From Liriodendron chinense (lineage: Eukaryota; Streptophyta; Magnoliopsida; Magnoliales; Magnoliaceae): a stretch of 64,000 bases of DNA. The translations under genes and the position numbers were made by a program. Positions 24,701-36,700 of this stretch are shown piece by piece. The notes under the pieces were generated by a model that ran no database searches, was not told where the DNA came from, and saw only the letters and a program-made list of their open reading frames with translations. The first letter of the stretch is position 1. Each line of letters opens with the position of its first letter. The DNA is taken from positions 2,346,196 through 2,410,195 of the forward strand of contig ML058586.1 in NCBI GenBank assembly GCA_003013855.2, in the 5' to 3' direction.

Positions 24701-27700
24701 TCGTAGTTGACAACTGACTGGTCGGTCGTGGTTGACAACTGACTGGTCGGTCGTGGTGGATTTCCAGATAGCAACTCTCTGGAATGTTTTTGGGCATTGA
24801 GGGGCGGTCGGTAGGGGCCCGCAACCGGTCATCAGGTTAGCCTTTTGGGTGTGACACAACATATCAGACCTCCTAAAAACGAATATAATGTGGGTTGATA
24901 CTGGCTGTATTGGCCACCATCTGGTGCCAATATTGCCCATTGGTCATAGCTGATGAGGAATGGTTTTAGCGGGGGGAGTTTATTAGCTTTTGAGGATTGC
25001 ATGGATCACTGCTTCTAGTCCTCCACCAATGTCATACATTGAGATACTTGATGGGAACAAAAATGGAAAATCCCTTCAAGCTGGGTTGGGGGGTTGTTTT
25101 TTCTAAGTTTTGTCAACAATGTCGACAACAACCTTTTGCATGCCGTCCCATTTGGCTTTGTCACTGCAATAAAGTCAATGCCTGTTTTTAACTTGACTCT
25201 ATTGGGTGTGCCCGCTGCTACCCACCCAACTGCCATTTATATTCTAGCTTGTGATTTGCTAGGAAATGAATCCTCTGGATTGTATTAGGAGGGATGTTTA
25301 GTACTCCCCTTTATCAAAGGGATGTTTATTACTCCCCTTTATCAAGTGCATTTGTAATTCATTGCTGATTGGATGGGTTGGACACATCCTCCACCAACCA
25401 TTGCGGTGGGAACTGGTTCCCACATACTGCAGAATAGGGTAGCTTGGGCCCTATTCACAGACCTCTTGTCCCAAACGTCCACTCCTATTCGGATGCACAT
25501 GTAGATGATGTCTTGGGTCCTGGCAGAGTTGCAGATCCTCTGTTGGAAATGCAGATCTTTATTCACCCATTTGATGATGTTCAGACAGTCACCCTCTATC
25601 TGCTATGCTACTTAGTGCCATCTACTTTAGGGCAGGAAAAAAAGAAGGAACCTTGACCTTTTCCAAAGGTCCAAAACTTCCTAAACCACCAAATTATCAA
25701 TGTGCTGATGCATCTCTGTGGAATGGTCAATGAAGGACCATTCCTCAGAATTCCAGAACTTGAGGTTCTGGGATTTGAGTGGCTTGCTGGCTGATCATAG
25801 ATCGGAAATGGCTGTCGGATATTGTATAATTGTATTACACTTGGGTTTGAGTTGTTACCCGGATCTTACCTTCCACATGAGTGGTATGTTTGAGATCTTT
25901 GCTGTTCATCGAGTAGGTCCCAGTTGGTATTGTATCATTTCTTGAAATCAGGTTGATTAACTGACCAGGAGGGTTTCACCATGTACTTTGACTGTGGACC
26001 TCTGGCCATTTTTTTAACTGTAAGTTTGTCATGCACATGACAAAGCTGACTGGACCTGCATAATTTGCGGTCCACTGCACATATATGATGTGGGCTTCTG
26101 GACAAGGGACATGGATGTTGTTCATGTTCGATGCTGAAATGTGTTGTAGAGTAGGATCTGGATTTTGTGTTTCTCTATGCTAGCATTGATGATTGAGTGA
26201 TTAACTTGGTCCGAAAGCAAGTGTGGTTGATATTTTCAGGAAGTTATTAATTTTAGAGATTTTGACATATAGACTCTCCCCTTTGGCCCAAAAATAAATA
26301 ACATCCTCCCTTATGCATTTCTGCGAATAACACCTTCCATTTTTAATTTGTGGTAAAAAACCACCCTGCTGTTAAGCTTCTAACTTCTCTCTCTCTTCTC
26401 CCAAACCCCAAGCCTAATCCTACCCTCCCAAACCCAAGGCAAAAAGGTCTTTCTTTTAATTGTCAACAGTCAACTATAACAGCTATGACATGTTTCTGTC
26501 ACGTTTTGCATATGGATGTTAACCAGGGTAGTTTTTATCAGGAGAGGAAAAAGGGTAGGGGTTATTTAGTACAAGGGAAGGTGTTATTTGTTATGAAGAT
26601 TACTACCCTCCCAAACCCCAAGCCTAATCCTACCCTCCCATTATGAAGATTACTTGTCTCAAAGAAAAGGCTGATCCACACATAAGATGGACCTCACCTG
26701 CATGTTGAGCTGGACCTTTGGTTGTCCACTGATGACAATGGTGTGGCCCATCTGATGAGTTGGCTGTCCTGGTTGTTTGTGCCAGGTGATCTTTTAATGG
26801 GGCCTAGCATCTGCATGATATGGATGTCATGTTGGTGGGAAAGATAGGCCTGCATGACAAGTTACCACGCCACCGCCTGTAAAGTGGCCTTGTACAGTTT
26901 GATTTTCTTTAGCGTGTTTATCTTTAAAAGAAAATAAAAAGAAATATTATTTATTGTTGGGGTTTTGTTTTTCTTCATCTGTTTACAAATTGGTAAGGAG
27001 GTTATGGCAAATGAAGAGGTTTCCTGAGCCCACAGGCCAAGCACATGCACCAACATGGGGTTTTCATCATGTGGGCCATGATTTTGATAGAACCTTTTGT
27101 CTAGGTGGTTTGTTTGTTCTTGTGCATTTTGTCCCACTTGAGGAGTGAAATGGCAATTTTTTAGGTGGGGAGATCTTAAAAACTGCGGCCCATCTGATGG
27201 GAAGTTCGGATCTTGTTCATGGCACATCTGCTTCCTTGTAGATGTGAGGTGGCTCTACACATCCTACAGCTTTAGCAACCTCAGGGAGTAAATCATCATC
27301 ATCCATCTAAACCTAATCTTAACCAATTGGGGTCAGCTACATGAATCCTTTTCCACCGTTTCACTCTATCAAGGGCCATTACTTCAGTTAGACCATAGGT
27401 CATAAAGTCTTACTTCCTCCACGCACGTCCTTTTGGGCTGTCCCCTTGCCCTTTTAGAGCCTTCAACTTGTACCAACTCACTAATTCTAACTTTCTTGGT
27501 CCCCATTGCACATGACCAAACCATCCAAGTCTACTTTCCCTCTTCTTACACTTAGGGCCTGTTTGTTTTCATTGCTCTGAGGTAAATACCTTGTAAATGT
27601 GTAATGATTATTTACATTGTATTTACCTACACATTTTCCGAGAATGAAAATTGATGTTTGCTTTTTGTGCACTCGAGGAGAGTGTATTTTTTATGGGGCC

Positions 27701-30700
27701 CACTATGATACAAATGGATTATCCACTCCGCCCATCCATTTTGTGAGTTAATTTTAGGGCATGCACCCAAAATTGAAGCAAATACAAAGCTCAAGTGGAC
27801 CACGCCACACATTATAGTTGATTGAACTCCTACCATTAAAAGCCTTTTATGACCACGATTTTCTATGGTGTGGGCCACTTGAGCTCGTGCCCTAAAATGT
27901 TCCAATAAAATGGATGGACGGCATGGATATCTCACTGACATCACAATGGGGCCCATGAATGTATGTGGGTCTTTTTTATACCTTTTTTACATGGAGGAAT
28001 TATCGATTTTTATCAAACACAAGTAGTAGTAATAATTACCTACCTACGTGCATTTATGGCTGGAAAAATGAAAACAAACAGGCCCTTACTGGTGCTACTC
28101 CTAAATTCCATTCATATCCTTTCATATCCTTTCTTGTCTTGCACTTGGTTTTTTTTTTTGTTTTTTTTGGGGGGGGGGGGTGGGGGGGGGGGTAATAGGT
28201 AAATATGATAGTTTGTCTTGATTTTTATTTTTTATTTGTCATTAGGAAATGATAAAGTGTGCTAAGGATATGAGATTCTTATTAGCGTGCACATTACCTA
28301 TAGGGACCGCCCATTAGGTTCAGTCCACTATTCATAGGCTGCCTTGAAAAATCCATAGTAATTGGGTGATCTAAATCATCCAGTTAATATCAGCAATAGT
28401 GAAGGGAGAACATTGGTAGCAGAAAGTTCAGTCACAGTTGTTCAGGACCATCTGGTTGCAGGATTCTTGAATAATAGTTGAAGAAGGGTGAGCATTACAT
28501 GATGGGTTTAGCATTCATGTTGTTGAAGGAGAGTGAACATGACACGACAGGTTTAAATACAACTTGGTGCATGGGTAGACTTCTCTTTGTTTCTCCATTG
28601 AAGTCGTAGAGCTCTAGAGTTATCTCTATTGAAGGCAGAAAACAGCACGAGAAATGGTCGTGTTTATAATTTTGGTCAAAAATTCGTTCAAAGAAAATTG
28701 AAGATAAAAAAACGGAGAACAAATACGGATGCAGCTATACAAAAAAGGAAAAAAGACAAAAAGAAAGAGAAAACAGCTCCACGTGTTTATGTGTGTTTTA
28801 TATTGCATATGAAGAAGACTAACATTTAAAATATAAATTAGAATGGTTAAATATTCAATGGGCATGATTAATAATGCACACAAATAACTAAATAGCTTGG
28901 AAGTCTTGTTCTTTTTTACTTTATCAAATCCTTCTTTTTCAAGTAATCCATGTATTAATTGATTGCTTTCCAGTAAAAGTTTGTAACTTTTTACTCAGTT
29001 TTATCGAAGGATGGTAGTGACCAATCTTTATATTCGAATCCAAAAGCATAATTGGAAGTAGGAATGCCCAAAAATAAAATTTGGATTGATGTTACTTAGA
29101 TATATAATTACAAATATCGAGGTCCTGTCACTTAGAGCACTGAGGAGACAGAAAAGCTTGCCCTAGACACTAAGACTCAATCATAAAAATGGGAAGGGAA
29201 TATTAGACACACTGTAGGACTTTTAGATCAATGGACTTGATCTCACATGCCCTTGAAAGAAATGAAGAAGTAGATGGGTACCTCTCTCTCTCATTTTCTT
29301 TTGTCTAGGTTTATTCAACAAGTTAATTATGGTTAAGCTTTTTGGTGTTACTAATAAATAAACCTAGTCTCATATATTAAAAAAAAAAAAAAACCCTAAC
29401 ATAAAAAAATACTCATTTCTCTCATTCTGTGGGTACCAATTATGTTACTCATAATGGGAATGTATTCATCCATCCTTTGATCTATTCTATTTAGAGTTCG
29501 AGACTTTGAGGGCTTTGAAGTCTTCCTAAGGGGTGCCGTTGAACCAAATCCAAGTGAGGTCAATTGTGTTACATCCCAACTTTTAACTACTCAGCTTAGG
29601 TCGTTGATCTGATCACATTTCATCACTTTAAATAAGTACTTAATATCAAATATTTAAATGTTTTTGGAAAAACTTTTTTAAGGAAAATCCCATCTTCCAT
29701 TAGAATGGTGCCCGTAGATGAACCACCTTGTATCACGATTTTTTTATTTTTATTTTTATCTACATGCACACACCCCACACGAGCACTTGAACCCATGACT
29801 TAAGTCTTCAAACGCAGAGCATCTACCACTAAGCGAAGCATTAGACCCTATGTGATATGACCGTTCCAACTCAGGCTACTTTTCCAGCTCACGTAACAAA
29901 ACTCAACTCAGCTACTTTTCCAACTTACATAATAATCGATTGTCCATAGTTTTGAAAAGGCACACCAAATTAGCACCACCTCATCATAATTTGACCACAT
30001 AAAGAAGAGTCGAAAGGACACTAGAGTCACCTACGGGACCAGTAGTCTCATGTGAACAGGGTTGAATCTGTGTCACTCATAGGCAAGTAGTCTCATAGCA
30101 TGTATGACTCGGTCCACACATTATCAGCCATCTAACACCTGAAAATGTTCATGTGATCATCACGCAGGATCTCCTTATCATCTCATGATCTATCCACGCT
30201 TGCACATCTTATGATGCACTACTTATAACACGTGTGCACAATGTTTACAGCATAACCCAAGATAGTGTTCCAACTACAGGCTTTACTCTTCCCATATCCA
30301 CCATAGATGTTTTCATGTCCATGGTTATAATGAGAGAGTCCATCTGGTGAGCCCCACCATGGTATGTCCCAAAATACACTTTAAAGATATTTACCATCCA
30401 ACGGTGCAATTGTTCGCACGTCTTTATTCAATTCCTCTGTCATTGTTTCTAGACCATTGAAAGGTTATGCTCGACACAAGTTTAAGCAGTGGTCCTTTCA
30501 TGGTTGAATCCTTTGTACTCATCAACCTAAACATAACCACGTGGGATCCATCCTAGCACCCCATATGCCTCAAATGAGAATCGACAAAACGGTGGGCCCT
30601 TCTGTAACTACCTTAAAGCTGATGGACTCTGATAATGAAAAGTAGTGAATGGTCCAGATTCGACAATGAAATGCCCACTAATCAGAGAATCTGATTTCCA

Positions 30701-33700
30701 GTGCATGTGAGCAATCTCCTGTAGTTTCTACCACTTGGACGGTTCAGGTTGTTGGTGAGTGCGAACTTAACGGTAGGATTGATCACCATTTTCCATGCTG
30801 CAGCCGGACGTCTGTACTGTAGATTCCTGATCGCATACAGGCAAGGCACCACAACATTAGTCTCGTACCATCCTTCCTACCCAACATGGCACTTGAGCTG
30901 GACATCACTACCGTGAAAACTGTAGGTCTCAAGGGAAGAAAAATCTGGCCGTTCCGTCTGAGCAGATGAAAATTGACGGTCTAACTGGGCATACAGGTGT
31001 GGCCCACCTATTGAGCTGATTCACATGCTTTTTTCAACGAGGCCGCTCATTGTAGTTTTCCGTACCGTTTTGACGGAACGGATGTCCTGCAGAGGAGTCA
31101 TGATGCCTGTACCCGAGAACTGATCACCTACAGTCGCCTTCAACCGTTGGTACGGGGTTTCTTTTTCTTAGCCGTTGGATGCATTAAATGGTGGGTGGTG
31201 CAGGCGTCTTTTAAGTGATCAGGAATGGGAGAGGTATTTTGGAGGGAAGGATGAGATTGATTTACCACCCTTTTCCACCCCGGTTAATCAGGCGGTCATC
31301 GTCACATGCGGACTCCCGCGTTTTCCGCTGGCAGTACGGCTCTTTTCCCACTCCGAACTGCCAGTCATTTTCTCGCCTTGAGCTGCGGGCCTTTTGGGCC
31401 CGTACGATACAACGTGGCCAACCTTTCGCGATATCGCCGCTGATCTTCTGATCGAGGTGGGGTTCCACGGCTTTTTCTTTCGAATACTGTTGCATGGCCT
31501 GCGTCAGTACGCGGGAGCGTGCCTGCTGCTTCTTTGGGAGCAACGACTTTGGGGGCTTCAGATCTACCCCGTCCATCAGGCACAACACCTCCTGTTTGGC
31601 CTTGTTATAAAAAATTCAGGCAGATTCAACGATTAGTTGGGCCACCCCGTAGGGTATTATGCCTAGAGCCTTTAAATTCTTTCGTTATGGCCCACCTGAG
31701 TTTTGGAATAGCTTGTGTTTTGGGGAATGCTTTCATCCTTACGAGGAAAGTTAGATGAATGGATTGGACGCCTAGGACTCCCTATTGGAATGGCTCGCCT
31801 GCTAGCTCAGCTGGAAGACGCCCAGGTTCGAGTGCGAAGGAGACACACTAAACACCACCGGTGGGACGGGTGCATTGCATTACTAACAAAAAATAAATGA
31901 ATGGATTGAATGAAATACAGATGGTAAGGTGGGCCCTGGAAAATAAATATTGAAGTGTTACTGCTTACTAACAGGGGTGTGGGTGTACTAACCCAAAAAG
32001 TGTACTAACCCAAAAAAAGGGGGTGTGCCCTACAGAAAACTAACGCTGGGCATTGTATCGTGTCTGTTTCCTTTGGTCTGGCTTTACCTAAGTTTTGTAT
32101 CGTCATGATTTCTTGGATTTGGGGTGGACGAGAGGCAGCTTACCTGATGAAAGGTTTGGATCTCATGGAAATTCCACCCACGTGGCAGTAGATACGCTCC
32201 ACGTGTGCCGATGCAAGTTCTGCCAAGGTATTTTCTTCCGTTTTAACTTTTTGGGCGGTTTATCGGGCAGTATTTTTGCACCTCTGGGCCAACAGGTATG
32301 TGCGTGACACATCTACCTCGTCTATCACTTTTGTAAGACCAAAATAGTGCAGGAGTCTAAAAATCAGGCAGATTCAAAATTCATGTGGACCATACCAGAT
32401 GTAAAAGTGGGGATTGAATGCCTGGGGTGTGATAGAGGTTTTGTATCGGCAGATATTTGTGCCTAAAGTTTATCTGTGTAGTAATAACTTTAATAACGGT
32501 TTCGATGGCGTATAAACATCATGATCAGCTCTTGGAAGGTTCGAACCCGTCGTCGTTTCCGTTCCGACTGTTTCGTTGGTGTGGCCCACCTAAGTTTTGG
32601 ATCTGCCTTAATTTTAGTCTTTTGTCCTATTGTATTCTTTCAAAACAAATGGACGGCGTGGATTTGCCACTGACATCTCTGGAAACGCACACAGCCCCGA
32701 GCACAGGTATAACTCTATGCCCGGGGTCACTGGCAATCCGGTTTGGGTTACAGTGGTCGGTGGTTCTAAGTCTAGTTAAGTTATTTTGTACACACGAGGC
32801 ACACGTGTAGGGTATCTAGACTGATCTTTTGCAGATCGTGCATTGGACGGGTCATATTCAACAAGTCATTATGCATAGCATATACAGCCAACAGGACTTT
32901 AAGATACTGTCCATACAATAATTGGCCTTTCGTGTTTTACAGCGTACACTCGTTTTTTTTTCTTGAAACATGGTACCAGATTCATCTCTGGTACAAACCA
33001 TTGCTTGATCCATGCCGTTCGTAAATGGGTCGTACATTCCTATCCAACGGTTAGGATTTTTTTTATTTCTTTATTAAATCTTTTTTTGTGAGTTAATAGT
33101 TCATCCAATGCATCACCCATCATACCAACGGTTCGGATCACTGAATCATACCCAAATGGCGATGTTGTTTTATAAAGCTATCAGCCAGGCACTAAAGTGA
33201 TTCTCAGGTACAAATGATGGCCTGATCCACGCCGTTCGTAAATCGGCTGCAGGTGGATCTTAGCCCCTGAATGATGGTCCTTGTTTGCTTCTCTGAAAAT
33301 TAACCTAACCTACGTGGACAATTTTTGGATTTGCGGGTCTCCCTCATTAGCGTCCTGTGCCATGGCTGGTTCTTGGTGGTCCTGACCTAACGAACGTCCG
33401 ACATTTTCTCATATCGCATTATACATGTCTATGTGACCCTGTCTCTCTCAATCAACCTAATTTCTAAGTCGTCGTGTCGCTTTAGCACTGCGTCGTAGAA
33501 ACTTTCACTATGGCCAAAACGCCCCTATATGACAGGGAGACTTGGGTGCTTTCAGGTACTTGTAATAAGGGTATTTTCGTCATCTGATTTGTAGGCTTCG
33601 GGTCAGTCGTTAACCTGTCAGGCCGACTCAGGCGTATTATATTATTGGGTAGAGAAATAATTCAATACGCTTGGTGAGTATACAACGTGTATAGATATGC

Positions 33701-36700
33701 ACTATACATCATGCATGTGCTATGCTTTTATCTTGATCCAAATCGTAGGAAAAGTTGGACATGTTGTAAATATGGCATAGTGTCCATCAGTAATGCCCTG
33801 TACAAATAGAAGGTTTTAATTTGAATTGTAATGCATGTTTGATGAAATTACAGGTGGTGTGTCCCACATTTCTCAAAAAAAAAAAAAAAAAGAAGCACGC
33901 CCACGTTTGATTTCAATGGTGGCTTTGTGTGTGTGTTCATGGATCAGATAATCTGGTATTAAGGTTCATATGTTCATTTATGACCGTTGAAATGGCTGTC
34001 AACATGTTGTTAATCATTGCCCCCAAAATTCCTTGGATTGAATTATTGAAGGGAATCTTGATAAGTGTAGAGTAGGTGTGAAAACTTTTCTTACCGACTA
34101 ACTTGCAGCCCATCAATTGGATGGCTTTGATCACCTGATCTGGATGATGGCAGATCAACTTCAAACTGACAGTGGTAATTTATGGGCGAAGATTCATCTT
34201 CAATGCATATTGGAGGCCCACCTAGATGATCCTGAATGGTTAAAAAATGATAGTTCGGTCAGTCCAGAAGAGTAAATAGGAATCTCTCTATGATGCTATT
34301 CTTTCAGTGCATGATTTGGCCCTTTAACTGTTTCAATTGATCATAGCCATATCATGGTGAAAGCCATACTGTGCCATCACCATTGAAAGGATGTGACAGA
34401 ATAAATGTCCTCTGTCTGTGTTTCCTGATGTTGGCTGCAGTGGGGCTTTCTCCAATCAAGTCCAACCTGATGTAGCTGTCTAACTGGCAGTGGCCCCTAG
34501 TGAGAATTCCGACAGCCATGTGTCAAGATATCCAGTTGGGTCGCTTTGTTATAGCTGTTCCACTTGTTGCCATTTTTATTGGCCATAATCATGTCTGTTT
34601 GTTCCAGTGTTGAATATGTCCACAAGCTGTAGTATTATTATTATTATTGTTATTATTATTATTGGGTTAGTACATACACCCCACTGTTAGTCACACTGCA
34701 ATATTAGCCACCCCTCACTTGGGAATCGATGCCAAGACCTTAGTGTCGAAATGAGGTTATCTTCACTCAGTCTGCCACTTGAGCGATGGATCAGGGTGTA
34801 ATATGTCCACAAGCTTGTTTAAGAACTATGATGTTTAATGTCGTTCTATAATGCCAACCATTATGTCTGTTGGTTTGATGGATGGCTCGTTTTGTTTTTT
34901 ACCATCAATTTTGCGTAAATTTGAAGGGGGTATTGATTGGAAGGTTGGATGGATGGTTTAGATTACACCAGGGATTTTGTTTGGTTGTCCCAAATTTCAT
35001 GAAATCTTTCACCAAATTAGATTGGTTATTCATGAAATATCATGATATTTGGTGTAACCAATCGCCGCCATAGGTATTCTTATTCATTTAGATATACTTT
35101 TTATATGCATCTTGCTTGGGCAAGTAAACTGTGGTAGTTTCCTCTGCAGGTCAGTGTTTCTTCAATTCTTTAATTCTCCCTCTCTAATCTTTGTTCATGT
35201 TTGATTTCTTGTCATGCTTTAACCGCTGGTAATAATAAAACTTTGGTGGTAATTGTGAGAGGGTTAGGTGTTTGCATTACTCTCAATTTCTGTCTCGACC
35301 ATGGTTTTAAATATTGGTATCAGACCTCATATCAGTTATCCCAATTACTGATATTATCTGCAACCCCATACCAGTGCGGGCCTGTGTTTAAAACCATGGC
35401 ATCGGGTGTATTTCTTGTTCAGTTTCTGGTCTCATGTTAAAAATCCCAAGATAATAACAATAAACTCACTTCAATTTCAGCTTTCTTACCATGTCAAGAA
35501 AAACGGTAAACACATCTAGATACAATGTATCATTCTGGTCATTGTCTGAGTTGTGACTTTGTGGTTGGAAGGTCTTCATTGAAAATCCCATAACAATCTC
35601 AAGGAATTTGGCCATAACCTAAACAACAGGGAAGAAGGTTGATTGTTTGAGGGTGATTGATCATGACGCAGCAACAGACCTGATGGGTCGCAGTCTCATG
35701 CCTCTGTGAAATGGCAGTCTAGTGTTTTTTTTAGTGATGCTTCACGTATTCATTGAAATGTGAAGATTCTTCAGTTCTTGATACAGACCACTCACCAAGG
35801 ATTTTTCTTTGGCTCCTTTCTGCATGAATGTACCCTCCTCACATGCAGTGCATTTGGTTGTTCCCTATCAAATTTTATTGCTTCTAATCCTTAGCTAACA
35901 TACTTCCAAGAAGAAACAGTGAACTTGGGGCCTCAGTCCTACCAAGGATAATGATTTATCATCAAATTTCGTTTTCACAAATCAAAGTGCCAATTATTTT
36001 CCTTTGGAAATTGCACCTAGGAAAATGAAAACCCTAAAGTTTGGTTCATGCTTTTAGTCTTGTAGATCCTGATATCTTGTAACAAAGCTATGCCTAGTTA
36101 TTTTGTTCTCTTAGGTGTGAATATTGTAAAGGGCTAAATGTGAACTTTTTATTTCCTCCAAGGATCGGGTTTTGATTTCCAAATGCCCCTATGGATTTAA
36201 GCAAAGTTGTGTCAACATTGAGGGGTAGACATCTTATAGTGCTTTGTCAAACCCATTTATGCATGGGAACATAGGAAAATAAGGTTAATGTGTCCCAGCG
36301 ATTGACCCATCCCTAAATTGGTGAACATGGGAGCACCACGTTCCTTGCACAAGCATCACATGTGCGCATGGTGTCCCGTAGCGGTATCGGTGGGCGTAAC
36401 GGTGCCCACCGTTTCCGATACGGATACGGGCCGTATCGGCCGATACGGCCCCGTAACGGTCCAATTTTTTTTTTTTGCCAAAAAATTCTTAAAAAATATG
36501 GATTAAATCCAGAAAATTCCAAACATCCCAAATATGTATTCATTTATAATTTTGAACATGTTTATGGTGGTGAAGCTGGTCTACTCTTTGGTGAGAAAGC
36601 TGTATCGGGCTGTCTGATGAATTTATGAAGCTGCTAACCTGGAATTAATTGCAAAACTTATAAATTCAAATTTCTAACTGTCTATTATAAGTAACACATA

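Larger units (their letters stand above)
23053..24800 (+). mobile_element. Internally deleted Ty1/copia retrotransposon
   Basis: The 5' LTR ends GGGATTCCCAACA at 24169, followed by a primer-binding site AGTGGTATCAAAGAG complementary to initiator tRNA-Met. A short gag-like remnant opens at 24236. A polypurine tract GTGGTGGAGAT at 24641-24651 runs straight into TGTTGGAATC, the start of a 3' LTR, at 24652. Only about 480 bp lies between PBS and 3' LTR, so protease, integrase and reverse transcriptase are gone. The 5' LTR start at 23053 (TGTTGGAA) and the 3' LTR end are uncertain. Confidence 0.6.

Noticed and set aside
34631..34664. Independent ATT microsatellite
   Set aside because: It is the AAT tail of the minus-strand SINE at 34629-34799.
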